A stretch of DNA of 53,864 nucleotides from an uncultured SAR116 cluster alpha proteobacterium. GTDB lineage: Bacteria > Pseudomonadota > Alphaproteobacteria > Puniceispirillales > GCA-002684695. This document shows, piece by piece, positions 46,561-53,864 of the stretch (position 1 is the first letter of the stretch; every line of letters begins with the position of its first letter). The DNA lies in NCBI GenBank assembly GCA_902539295.1, contig CACBIM010000013.1:1-53864 (forward strand), read 5' to 3'. The position numbers and the translations under genes are program-made. Below the pieces are notes generated by a model. It did no database searches, was not told the DNA's origin, and saw nothing but the letters and a program-made list of their open reading frames with translations.

Positions 46561-47733
46561 CTAATCTTCAAGAGCTTTATCTTTGATACCTTTCAAAAGT
46601 AGCTTTTCACGATCAAAAAATGGCAACTCAACAACTTCTCCAGTTGAAACTGATCCATCCTTGAATTTTATGTTCAGTTTTTTGCCAATCCATTCACCTT
46701 TTTCACTAAATCTAACGTATCCAATGCCACATTTTAATGTAGGAGAGTCAACACCTGCTGTTATATAACCTACATCTTCATCATCATGAATTATTATACT
46801 GCCTGAAGAAGGAGTTTTTTCACTACATTTGAACCCAAATAATAAAGTACTTTTATCAGAATTTAAAAGTGCTTTTTGACCAACAAAATAATCTTTATCT
46901 AGGTCAACAATGCTGTCTAATCCAGCTTGAAATGGAGTTATTGTAGTATCAATATCGGTAAGGTTTCCTAAAATACCTGCTTCAATCCTTCTTATAGTTA
47001 TTGAACGAGTTGATGAAAATTCCATTCCGTATTTATTACCTACACTAGTTATTTTATCCCAAAGTGAAACATGATCGGTTTCATGGCCTAAACAAAAAAT
47101 TTCATAGCCAAGTTCTCCAGTAAATCCAGTTCTGGATATATACACTCTTTGATTATCAATTTTATAAAATCCTGATCGATAATATTTAAGAGTTTCATCC
47201 AGTTTTCCATCTGTTAATTCTTTCATTATATCCATTGATGAAGGACCTTGAATTTGCAAAACTCTGGATTTAGGGTCTTTTATACTTACATCGAAACCTT
47301 CAGTATGAGCTAAAAGCCAAGTTTCAAAATCACCATCTGCCTGAACATACCAGTATTTATTATTACTAAACTTAAAAACTACGCCATCCATAAATATCCC
47401 TCCTTGTGGAGTGCAAGCTAGAGCGTATAAACCTCTACCTTCTTGAAGCTCTGATATTTTTCTTGTTAATACTTTGTCTAGAAAGGCAGTGGCATCAGGA
47501 CCTGAAATTTCTATAGGTTTTTCAGGGACATCAAAAATCAAAGCTTTTTTTCTCAGCGTCCAATATTGATGCAAAACGTCTTCACCGTTATATATTGCAT
47601 GGTATCTTCCTGCATAAACACCTCTAATCATTTTTGAATCATCTATTCTTGAAATAAATGGAGACTCTTCAAACCTTCTTGCGCTTATTTGTACTGTATT
47701 ATGAAGGTCGCTTTCTTCCTGTAGATTTCCCAT
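46561..47733 (-). CDS. GcvT-family folate-dependent methyl/aminomethyltransferase
   Basis: A 390-residue GcvT-fold protein. RKKALIFDVPEKPIEISG, LQIQGPSSMDIM and RTGFTGELGYEIF are the family signatures, and a GCV_T_C-like barrel follows after residue about 285. I took the ATG at 47733, which has AAGGA with a 7-base spacer, instead of the ATG at 47739. It could be a DmdA-like DMSP demethylase, a dimethylglycine or sarcosine demethylase, or a related enzyme. The overall pattern is nearer to general GcvT than to the DmdA sequences I can recall. The neighbour is a betaine-type importer, on the same strand 76 bases away. Confidence 0.78.
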   Translation of the reverse strand: MGNLQEESDLHNTVQISARRFEESPFISRIDDSKMIRGVYAGRYHAIYNGEDVLHQYWTLRKKALIFDVPEKPIEISGPDATAFLDKVLTRKISELQEGRGLYALACTPQGGIFMDGVVFKFSNNKYWYVQADGDFETWLLAHTEGFDVSIKDPKSRVLQIQGPSSMDIMKELTDGKLDETLKYYRSGFYKIDNQRVYISRTGFTGELGYEIFCLGHETDHVSLWDKITSVGNKYGMEFSSTRSITIRRIEAGILGNLTDIDTTITPFQAGLDSIVDLDKDYFVGQKALLNSDKSTLLFGFKCSEKTPSSGSIIIHDDEDVGYITAGVDSPTLKCGIGYVRFSEKGEWIGKKLNIKFKDGSVSTGEVVELPFFDREKLLLKGIKDKALED

Positions 47734-47879
47734 ATGCATGTCCTTTTGAATTTATATTGATATATATATTTCGATGAATTTTTATGACAAGAAAATAATT
47801 TAAAAATTTGTATGCGTAAAGTTGAAGTTAACTTAAACTTTATCTAGACTTTTATTAATTTAAGATTGAAACAAATCAA

Positions 47880-49301
47880 ATGAATAACCTTTCGTATAAT
47901 AAATCTTTACTGAGTTCCTTACCTGCGGTGCATAAAATTCAAAAATTGCCTGAAGTCCAAGAAATGATCTCAAACTTAGGAAACTCATTAGTATTGTCAA
48001 AAATTAGAGAAGTTCAAAAAGATTTAAGAGAGGCCTTAACTTCAGAAAATGAAATCAATAAAATAGATATTGATATTTTTCTTTCTAACCTAAGGGCTAA
48101 AATTTCAGAGATAGATAATGATCTTTTAAGGCCAGTTTTTAATCTAACTGGAACTGTTATACATACAAATTTTGGTCGATCAATTCTTCCCAGTAAGACA
48201 TTACAAGATGTTAAAGAGATTGCAGAAAGTCCCTCTAATCTTGAGTATGATGTTTTAAAAACAACAAGAGGAAATAGAGACAATCATATAAGTGGTATGC
48301 TTTGCGATATTACGGGAGCGGAAGCATGCACAATTGTTAATAATAATGCGGCTGCTGTTATACTCGTACTAAATAGCCTAGCAAAGAGAAAAGAGGTTTT
48401 GGTTAGTAGAGGTGAATTGATTGAAATTGGCGGTTCGTTTAGATTGCCTGAAATTATGACAAGCGCTAATTGTAAACTTAAAGAAGTTGGCACTACAAAT
48501 AGAACTCATATTGAGGATTTTGAAAGCGAAATTAAAAAACAAACTGGATTAATTCTAAAAGCACATACAAGCAATTTTGTTATTAAAGGGTTTACTTCAA
48601 ACATAAATCATAAAGATTTAGCAAAGTTATCAAAAAGGCATGGTCTCCCTTTTATGGTTGATCTTGGAAGTGGTTCATTAATAGATTTAAAACTTTTAGG
48701 ATTACCTAAAGAGAGTATGCCAAAAGAAGTTTTGTCTAATGGAGCAGACATAATAACCTTCAGTGGGGATAAACTCGTTGGTGGCCCCCAATGTGGTATT
48801 ATTCTAGGGAGAAAAGATTTAATAGATAAAATTAATAAGAACCCACTAAAACGTGCGCTCAGATGTGATAAAATGACAATTGCAGCATTTGCATCAATAC
48901 TTAAGTTATATAATGATACTGAGACAGCCATAAAAGAAATTCCAACATTAAGAATGCTGAATAGAAAGAAAAAGGAAATATATGATACAGCAAAAAGAGT
49001 TTTCAAAGACATAAATAATCAACTTAAAACAATAGCAAATGTAGAAATTGTAGATTGTAAAAGTCAAATAGGAAGTGGTTCATTACCAGTCGAATTAATA
49101 CCAAGTTGTGCAATAAAGATCAGTACGAATTCGAATAAATATCTGAGTAAACTTTACACTGAGTTTAGAAAGTTACCCATTCCAGTAATTGGTCGAATTC
49201 ATGACAATAGTATATTATTTGATTTACGTTGCCTCGAAGATGAGAGTCAATTTCTATCACAACTAAAAAAATTGAATTTAAAATTATTAAAAAGTAAATG
49301 A
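47880..49301 (+). CDS. selA: L-seryl-tRNA(Sec) selenium transferase (SelA)
   Basis: SelA converts Ser-tRNA(Sec) to Sec-tRNA(Sec) using selenophosphate and PLP. The 473-residue protein has FNLTGTVIHTNFGRSIL, TTRGNRDNHI (lysine-rich homologues have a similar pattern), NNNAAAVILVLNSLA and the PLP segment FSGDKLVGGPQCG with the Schiff-base lysine at K298. Length matches the family (460-475). It is the first gene of the Sec cluster, and selB overlaps its stop by 4 bases (ATGA). Selenophosphate synthetase selD is not in the window. Confidence 0.95.
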   Translation: MNNLSYNKSLLSSLPAVHKIQKLPEVQEMISNLGNSLVLSKIREVQKDLREALTSENEINKIDIDIFLSNLRAKISEIDNDLLRPVFNLTGTVIHTNFGRSILPSKTLQDVKEIAESPSNLEYDVLKTTRGNRDNHISGMLCDITGAEACTIVNNNAAAVILVLNSLAKRKEVLVSRGELIEIGGSFRLPEIMTSANCKLKEVGTTNRTHIEDFESEIKKQTGLILKAHTSNFVIKGFTSNINHKDLAKLSKRHGLPFMVDLGSGSLIDLKLLGLPKESMPKEVLSNGADIITFSGDKLVGGPQCGIILGRKDLIDKINKNPLKRALRCDKMTIAAFASILKLYNDTETAIKEIPTLRMLNRKKKEIYDTAKRVFKDINNQLKTIANVEIVDCKSQIGSGSLPVELIPSCAIKISTNSNKYLSKLYTEFRKLPIPVIGRIHDNSILFDLRCLEDESQFLSQLKKLNLKLLKSK

Positions 49302-51217
49302 TTATTGCTACGGCTGGTCATGTAGATCACGGCAAAACCTCTTTAGTCAAACAACTCACTGGAGTAGACACCGATCGACTTCCAGAAGAAAAGAAACGAG
49401 GAATGTCAATTGATCTTGGATTTGCATATAAAAAGATAAATAACCAAAACAATATAGGCTATGTTGATGTTCCAGGTCATGAAAATTTTATTCAGAATAT
49501 GATTTCTGGATTAGCAGGTGTTAATTTTGTTCTTCTAGTTATTGCAGCTGATGATGGTCCAAAAACCCAAACTTTTGAACATCTTGAAATTATTAATTTA
49601 CTTGGAATTAAAAATGGTGCTGTTGCAATTACTAAAATTGACAAAGTTGATGAGAAAAAAATTGTGGAATTAGAAAGTAAATTAAAAGTCATTTTAAAAG
49701 AAACTTCTTTATCTAAAGCTCCAATTTTTCGAATATCTAGCCTTAAAAAAAATGGTATTCAAGAGCTACAAAAATTCCTTGAAGATAAAGCCTTAAATCA
49801 AAACAAAAAAGATATTTCTGGCGGATTTCGTCTTGCGGTAGACAGAAAATTTTTTTTGAATGGCATAGGCTTAATCGTAACTGGTTCTGTTTTGTCAGGA
49901 AAAGTTAATATTGACGATAAACTTTTAATTTCTCCAAAAAACTTAAAAGCAAGAGTTAAGACAATTCACTCTAACAGTCGTAATTCTGAGTCTGGTATTT
50001 CAGGACAACGTTGTGCTCTTAATCTTCAAGTTCAAAAAAATAGTAAAGACCTAATTCAAAGGGGTGACTTACTATTGTCGGAATTTATTTACAACCCATC
50101 AACGTGTGTAGATGCTATAATTAGTGTTTCTTCTTTTATACATAAACCTCTAAAAAATTGGTCTCGAGTTCATATGCATGTTGGAACAGCTAAAATTATT
50201 TGCAGGATTATTGTGTTAGAAAAAAAGGAAATTTTTCCAAGTCAGACAGTGCTAGTTCAATTAAAGCTTGAAAAGGAAATGTCATTGGTTTTTGGAGACA
50301 GATTTATACTAAGAGACCAATCAGCTAAAATGACTATTGCTGGAGGACAAATTATTGACCCCAATTCATCAGTAAAAGGGAGATCAAAAGCAAGTAGAAT
50401 TGAAGTGCTTAATTTTCAAGTCAATAATAGTTCCAAGGATGCATTATTACTTTTAGTCTCTAAAGCAACTTGGGGTATAGATTTAATAAAATTTTCAATT
50501 TCAAGGAACTTTTCAAAAGTTGCGTTTAAAAGTTTTCTGAAAAATTTACAAATAAAGATAATCATCTACAAGGAAGAATTATGGGGAATATCAGAACAAA
50601 ACTGGAAATTATGCAAGAAAAATGTTTTTGAGTTTATTGGTATATCTATTGCCCAGAATGAAAATGGCTTGCATTTAAATAAAGAAAATATATTAAGTGC
50701 TTTTTCACATAGAGCAAAGAGTTTTTTAGTAGATAAGATTATAAATGAACTTATTGAAGAAAAGAAGATTTTTAAGAGTGGGCAAAAAATTAGTATTACA
50801 AGTAATAGAAACACTTTCAGTTCAAATGAAAAAATTTTATGGATTAAGATAAAGGAAAGTTTAAATGAAAGTAATTTTAATTCTCTAACAATTAATGAAT
50901 TTGCAGAAAAGAATAATATAAATATAAAAACAGTAGAAAGTTTTTTGAATAAATTAGTTTCTCTGAAGCAGTTGTGTAAAATTTCTGAAAAACGTTACTT
51001 TTTGCCAAAAACAATATTAAAATGTGCTAATATTGTCGAAAAAATTGCTTCTGAAAATAACAAAGGTTTAGTTGACCTAGGTGTGTTTAGAAACGAAACA
51101 AAAATTAGCCGAAACATATCAATCGAGTTACTAGAATTTTTTGACAAAAAACTGTTTACATTACGGTCAGACAATGGGCGCATTGTAAAAAGTGATTCAT
51201 CAAACATTTTTAAATAA
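49298..51217 (+). CDS. selB: Selenocysteine-specific elongation factor SelB
   Basis: SelB is a GTPase that brings Sec-tRNA(Sec) to in-frame UGA codons marked by an mRNA hairpin. The 639-residue protein has P-loop [25 protein letters not shown] and a G4 motif TKID. EF-Tu-like domains follow ([13 protein letters not shown]). The C-terminal half contains the winged-helix repeats that bind the SECIS hairpin ([14 protein letters not shown] is in the last one). The 4-base overlap with selA indicates coupled translation. tRNA-Sec lies 48 bases downstream on the same strand. Confidence 0.95.
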   Translation: MIIATAGHVDHGKTSLVKQLTGVDTDRLPEEKKRGMSIDLGFAYKKINNQNNIGYVDVPGHENFIQNMISGLAGVNFVLLVIAADDGPKTQTFEHLEIINLLGIKNGAVAITKIDKVDEKKIVELESKLKVILKETSLSKAPIFRISSLKKNGIQELQKFLEDKALNQNKKDISGGFRLAVDRKFFLNGIGLIVTGSVLSGKVNIDDKLLISPKNLKARVKTIHSNSRNSESGISGQRCALNLQVQKNSKDLIQRGDLLLSEFIYNPSTCVDAIISVSSFIHKPLKNWSRVHMHVGTAKIICRIIVLEKKEIFPSQTVLVQLKLEKEMSLVFGDRFILRDQSAKMTIAGGQIIDPNSSVKGRSKASRIEVLNFQVNNSSKDALLLLVSKATWGIDLIKFSISRNFSKVAFKSFLKNLQIKIIIYKEELWGISEQNWKLCKKNVFEFIGISIAQNENGLHLNKENILSAFSHRAKSFLVDKIINELIEEKKIFKSGQKISITSNRNTFSSNEKILWIKIKESLNESNFNSLTINEFAEKNNINIKTVESFLNKLVSLKQLCKISEKRYFLPKTILKCANIVEKIASENNKGLVDLGVFRNETKISRNISIELLEFFDKKLFTLRSDNGRIVKSDSSNIFK

Positions 51218-51265
51218 ATTTAAATTTTTATACCATTTCCTCCATGTTTATTTTAAAAATAATTT

Positions 51266-51361
51266 GGAAGGAAATCGTCTCCGGTGAGGCGCCTAGACTT
51301 CAAATCTAGCGAGAGGCGTTATATACGTGTCTGGTGGGTTCGACTCCTGCTCCTTCCGCCA
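51266..51361 (+). tRNA. selC: tRNA-Sec (UCA anticodon)
   Basis: The sequence begins GGAAGGA and ends TCCTTCC G CCA, with the CCA encoded. The D-arm has a 6-bp stem (CGTCTC with GAGGCG) and a 4-base loop, as in E. coli selC. The anticodon loop CTTCAAA holds UCA at 51300-51302. A long variable arm (51312-51332, with an 8-bp stem containing one mismatch) follows. The T-loop is TTCGACT. I count only 12 bases between the T-loop and the discriminator G, so the acceptor plus T branch is 7+5 or 8+4, not the usual 8+5. The cluster selA-selB-selC is typical of the Sec system. Confidence 0.93.
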
Positions 51362-51396
51362 AAGTGTAGATAATTGAAAAAATTTAAATTTTAGAA

Positions 51397-51576
51397 ATGA
51401 AGCAAAGAAAAAGCCCCTGTATTGATATATGTAATTTTACTGGACCCAAGGGATGGTGTATAGGATGTGGTCGCACTAAAGAAGAGTCAAGAAAATGGAG
51501 GAACTTAAAACCCTATGACAAAATAAAAATTTTGAAAAATCTTAAAAAGAGAATGTTAGTTTTAGAAAAAAATTAG
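51397..51576 (+). CDS. DUF1289 small Cys protein (59 aa)
   Basis: The product begins MKQRKSPCIDICNFTGP and continues with WCIGCGRTKEES. It has Cys at about residues 8, 12, 22 and 25, a CxxxC plus CxxC set typical of the DUF1289 family. Such proteins may bind iron-sulfur or zinc. The function is unknown. It starts 35 bases after the tRNA-Sec. Its stop overlaps the stop of the convergent 84-residue gene by 4 bases. Confidence 0.8.
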   Translation: MKQRKSPCIDICNFTGPKGWCIGCGRTKEESRKWRNLKPYDKIKILKNLKKRMLVLEKN

Positions 51577-51827
51577 GTTTTTAGATTATTAATATCTACT
51601 TTTTGGACTTCGTTTATTGGTTTGTGAATGCGCCAATTTGTTACTCTTCCATCTGCTTCACGAGCTGTAATAACTGTCTCTGTAGGAGGGCAACCTGGCT
51701 CATGACAGCTTAATTCAGCAATGCTTAAAATTGTGCTTTCGGGCAGGTTGAACTTTTTTAGTACCAGCTGCTTTAAATCTCTTATGATGTTTGGGTCTGG
51801 TTTTTTTCTATTAAACATTCCCTTCAT
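51573..51827 (-). CDS. Small conserved-looking protein with two Cys (84 aa)
   Basis: The product has a basic N-terminus, then LSIAELSCHEPGCPPTETVITARE with Cys at about 41 and 46. The CxxxxCPP motif looks like a metal or redox site. TNWRIHKPINEVQ follows. I think this small family is common next to WD40 and COG0523 genes in marine alphaproteobacteria, but I could not check it. Its start overlaps the WD40 stop by one base, so the three genes form one operon. Confidence 0.65.
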   Translation of the reverse strand: MKGMFNRKKPDPNIIRDLKQLVLKKFNLPESTILSIAELSCHEPGCPPTETVITAREADGRVTNWRIHKPINEVQKVDINNLKT

Positions 51828-52870
51828 TATTCTCTACCTGCCCAAAGTGTTGACCATAAGATGCTTCCTTTAGAGTCTCCAATCAAAATATGAGATCTAT
51901 CTGATGTTAACGCAATGGTAGTAACCTCAGCACCAGTTGGATTACGGATAATATTTGCATTCTTGTTTTCATCTATTTCTGACAATAGAACAGTCCCATC
52001 GCGAAACCCAGTAAAGATTGCTTCTTCGTCTGGTAAAGATTTTATAAAAGTTGAATACTGTTTACCACCATCTGCAACACAAATTGGCTTGCGACCTTTT
52101 GGACCATCTTTACCATCAAATGGCCAACAAATTGCTTGGTTTGCACCAGAAGTTACTAGGTAGGGAGTGTTTCCAACCCAATCAAAGCTTTTAACCTTAG
52201 CAGGGTAACCAGACATTTTAAGATTATCCTTATCCCTCAAACGCCATGCGTGAATTTCGTTTTCTTGCATTGCAGTAATTAAGTACTTACTATCGGGGCT
52301 AAAACTAACCAAACCATGAGAACCTTTATATATAAATCGTGATGATTTCCATCGTCTATCTAGACGTTCCCAAACTGTAACTCCTCCATAACAAGAAACT
52401 GCAAGATATTTTCCGTTAGAACAAAATGCTAAACCACCTACTGTACTTGGGTGATCAAGTATTTTTTCTTTTTTTTGGCCTTCATGCCATACGTAAACTT
52501 TATTGCCAGATGAGCAAACTTTATCGTTTTTATAAACAGCTACAGTATCTACCCAACGAGATCCGTAGTCTGCAATCTCTTCAACCTCGCCATCAAATGA
52601 TATTTTTAAAAATTTTCCATCATCACCTCCAGTTAATATATAATTTCCATTAGAAACCATACATAGAACAACACCTGAATGAACTTTAAAAACTCTTGGG
52701 TCAGTTAGACCAGGATCAAAAAACCTAATAGTCCCATCACCAAAACCAACAGCAATTGAATTTTTTATTGAAACAGAAGAAGTTACAGGCAACCCAATGT
52801 CAAAAATCTTTCCTCTTATTTCTAAAGCTGTTTGTTTAGTACTTTTTAATTGGAGGCTTTCAGCAATCAT
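51827..52870 (-). CDS. WD40-repeat protein (347 aa)
   Basis: The product has six to seven degenerate WD40 blades. Typical segments are HSGVVLCMVSNGNYILTGGDDG, GGLAFCSNGKYLAVSCYGGVTVWER, GLVSFSPDSKYLITAMQENEIHAWRL and TTIALTSDRSHILIGDSKGSILW. There is no signal peptide or membrane segment, so it should be a cytosolic beta-propeller that scaffolds partners. It overlaps the COG0523 gene by 4 bases upstream and the 84-residue gene by 1 base downstream. Confidence 0.82.
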   Translation of the reverse strand: MIAESLQLKSTKQTALEIRGKIFDIGLPVTSSVSIKNSIAVGFGDGTIRFFDPGLTDPRVFKVHSGVVLCMVSNGNYILTGGDDGKFLKISFDGEVEEIADYGSRWVDTVAVYKNDKVCSSGNKVYVWHEGQKKEKILDHPSTVGGLAFCSNGKYLAVSCYGGVTVWERLDRRWKSSRFIYKGSHGLVSFSPDSKYLITAMQENEIHAWRLRDKDNLKMSGYPAKVKSFDWVGNTPYLVTSGANQAICWPFDGKDGPKGRKPICVADGGKQYSTFIKSLPDEEAIFTGFRDGTVLLSEIDENKNANIIRNPTGAEVTTIALTSDRSHILIGDSKGSILWSTLWAGRE

Positions 52871-53838
52871 GCTGACTTACATCCCTCAAACCCTCTTTCA
52901 AGATCCATAGTATCAAGATTCCGACCAATAAAGACAACCCGCGAAGTTTTTTCCTTATCTTTCGGCCATGGACCCATTGGAGAAGCATCCATGAGCATAT
53001 GAACTCCCTGAAAAACATATCGCTCCTCTTCACCTACAAAATCTAAAATTCCTTTTGATCTTAAAATATCTTGCCCTCTTGTTTGAAGTAAGTTACCAAA
53101 CCAGTCTTGAAATTTTTCTAAATCAAGTGGAGTTTCAGAAACAAATGATACACTTGTTACATCGTCATCATGTTCATGGTCATGATCAGAATCTAAGAAA
53201 TCAGGTTCCACCTCTAAAACGCGGTCTAAACTGAAAGCATTTAATCCAATTATATCCTTAAGGGGTGTTTCACAACGATTAGTTTTAATAATCTTTGCAT
53301 AGGGATTTATCTTCCGAATTCTGTCTTTGACAATGTCAATTTCTTTGTCTTTTACTAGATCAATTTTGTTGAGCAAAACAACATCAGCAAACGCTATTTG
53401 CTCTTCAGCTTCATGGTGCTCACCTATCTGAGAACTAAGGTGTACCGCATCAGCTACTGTAACGATTGCGTCAAGTTTTGTACGATCTGCTACATCTTGG
53501 TCAACAAAAAATGTTTGAGCAACTGGAGCCGGATCTGCAAGTCCTGTTGTTTCAACTATAATTGCATCCAATTTATCTGCTCTTTTCATGAGACCACTTA
53601 GTATTCGAATTAAATCACCTCTTACAGTGCAACATATACATCCATTATTCATTTCAAATACTTCTTCATCAGCATCCACAACTAAATCATTATCAATACC
53701 TTGTTCTCCAAACTCATTAACTATAACTGCATATTTTCTTCCATGCTGTTCTGTAAGAATACGATTCAATAGTGTTGTTTTTCCAGCGCCAAGAAAGCCT
53801 GTTAAAACAGTAACTGGAACTTGTGAAGTATTACTCAT
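52867..53838 (-). CDS. COG0523/CobW-family G3E GTPase (metal chaperone)
   Basis: A 323-residue GTPase. Walker A is GFLGAGKTT at residues 14-22, the CxCC metal motif is GCICCTVR (C67, C69, C70), and LNKIDL is the G4 motif. The segment DSDHDHEHDDD at about residues 216-226 is a His/Asp-rich metal-binding loop. The C-terminal CobW_C domain follows. G3E proteins of this type deliver zinc or other metals to client proteins. Zn is the likeliest metal, by family, but it could be cobalt or another. It is the first gene of the operon with the WD40 and 84-residue genes. Confidence 0.9.
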   Translation of the reverse strand: MSNTSQVPVTVLTGFLGAGKTTLLNRILTEQHGRKYAVIVNEFGEQGIDNDLVVDADEEVFEMNNGCICCTVRGDLIRILSGLMKRADKLDAIIVETTGLADPAPVAQTFFVDQDVADRTKLDAIVTVADAVHLSSQIGEHHEAEEQIAFADVVLLNKIDLVKDKEIDIVKDRIRKINPYAKIIKTNRCETPLKDIIGLNAFSLDRVLEVEPDFLDSDHDHEHDDDVTSVSFVSETPLDLEKFQDWFGNLLQTRGQDILRSKGILDFVGEEERYVFQGVHMLMDASPMGPWPKDKEKTSRVVFIGRNLDTMDLERGFEGCKSA

Positions 53839-53864
53839 TTATTTATCCTTTCAATCAAAATATA

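Noticed and set aside
46561-47733. Naming the GcvT-like gene dmdA
   Set aside because: Only general GcvT signatures are visible, and the overall sequence differs from the DmdA pattern I can recall. A tree is needed before using that name.
47740-47879. A glycine or SAM riboswitch upstream of the GcvT-like operon
   Set aside because: I looked for glycine-riboswitch and SAM-type hairpins and saw only AT-rich sequence without the conserved cores.
48014-49012. Several - strand ORFs opposite selA
   Set aside because: selA on + is full length with catalytic motifs, and the antisense ORFs have no start signals or family features.

Overview
The window is AT-rich and densely coded. It looks like a chromosomal segment of a free-living marine alphaproteobacterium with a compact genome, of the SAR11/HIMB59 type of lifestyle, but I cannot fix the lineage without a search. 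Pointers to Alphaproteobacteria are a DinB polymerase with an N-terminal zinc-ribbon extension, a one-step phosphatidylcholine synthase (Pcs), a DUF1289 protein and a CobW/WD40/small-protein cluster. Most intergenic gaps are under 150 bases, many genes overlap by 4 bases, and TTG starts are common. I saw no insertion sequence, phage gene or CRISPR array. The only RNA gene is a tRNA-Sec.

Region 1-11.6 kb is mixed. It holds a two-partner-secretion outer-membrane transporter cut by the left edge, a DadA-type flavoprotein, 2-methylisocitrate lyase (prpB), a YjbQ protein, a TauE/SafE anion exporter followed by cysQ, an XdhC and MocA-like pair for molybdenum-cofactor handling, a small repeat protein with four WNKNA motifs, dinB and an MFS exporter.

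Region 11.6-21.5 kb is a coherent catabolic island. It contains a Rieske oxygenase with the Glu-bridged active site of quaternary-amine monooxygenases, a spermidine/putrescine-type ABC importer (three genes on +, the binding protein convergent on -), two tandem CrtI-like flavoproteins, a GcvT/dimethylglycine-dehydrogenase-like folate enzyme and a 67-residue companion. The likely logic is uptake of a methylated nitrogen compound, oxidative demethylation and transfer of the C1 unit to tetrahydrofolate. The substrate is unknown.

Region 21.5-37.3 kb holds accessory functions: a GNAT enzyme, a CIA30 protein, two small secreted or hypothetical proteins, an EamA permease, an iron alcohol dehydrogenase with a GMC oxidoreductase that seems to start at ATA, a class II aldolase-like protein, Pcs, a flavodoxin-like protein, a MOSC protein, a sarcosine-oxidase-like flavoprotein next to L-2-hydroxyglutarate oxidase, a secreted orphan, a class III adenylate cyclase and an ABC-2 exporter.

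Region 37.3-47.7 kb, all on -, is a second uptake-and-catabolism set for methylated osmolytes. It holds a GcvT-like aminomethyltransferase, ProX, ProV, a double-length ProW, a homocysteine S-methyltransferase, a choline-dehydrogenase-like GMC enzyme and a BisC-type molybdenum S/N-oxide reductase. It fits import of betaine-like or sulfonium compounds and disposal of their methyl groups.

Region 47.9-53.8 kb holds selA, selB and tRNA-Sec, the core of selenocysteine decoding, with no selenoprotein or selD visible in the window. The tRNA appears to have a 12-bp rather than 13-bp acceptor/T branch. After it come a DUF1289 protein and, on -, a COG0523 GTPase, a WD40 protein and an 84-residue Cys protein in an overlapping operon.

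The only stretch over 300 bases without a clear gene is 29705-30018. It holds a weak candidate for a 49-codon ORF on - and otherwise nothing I recognise.
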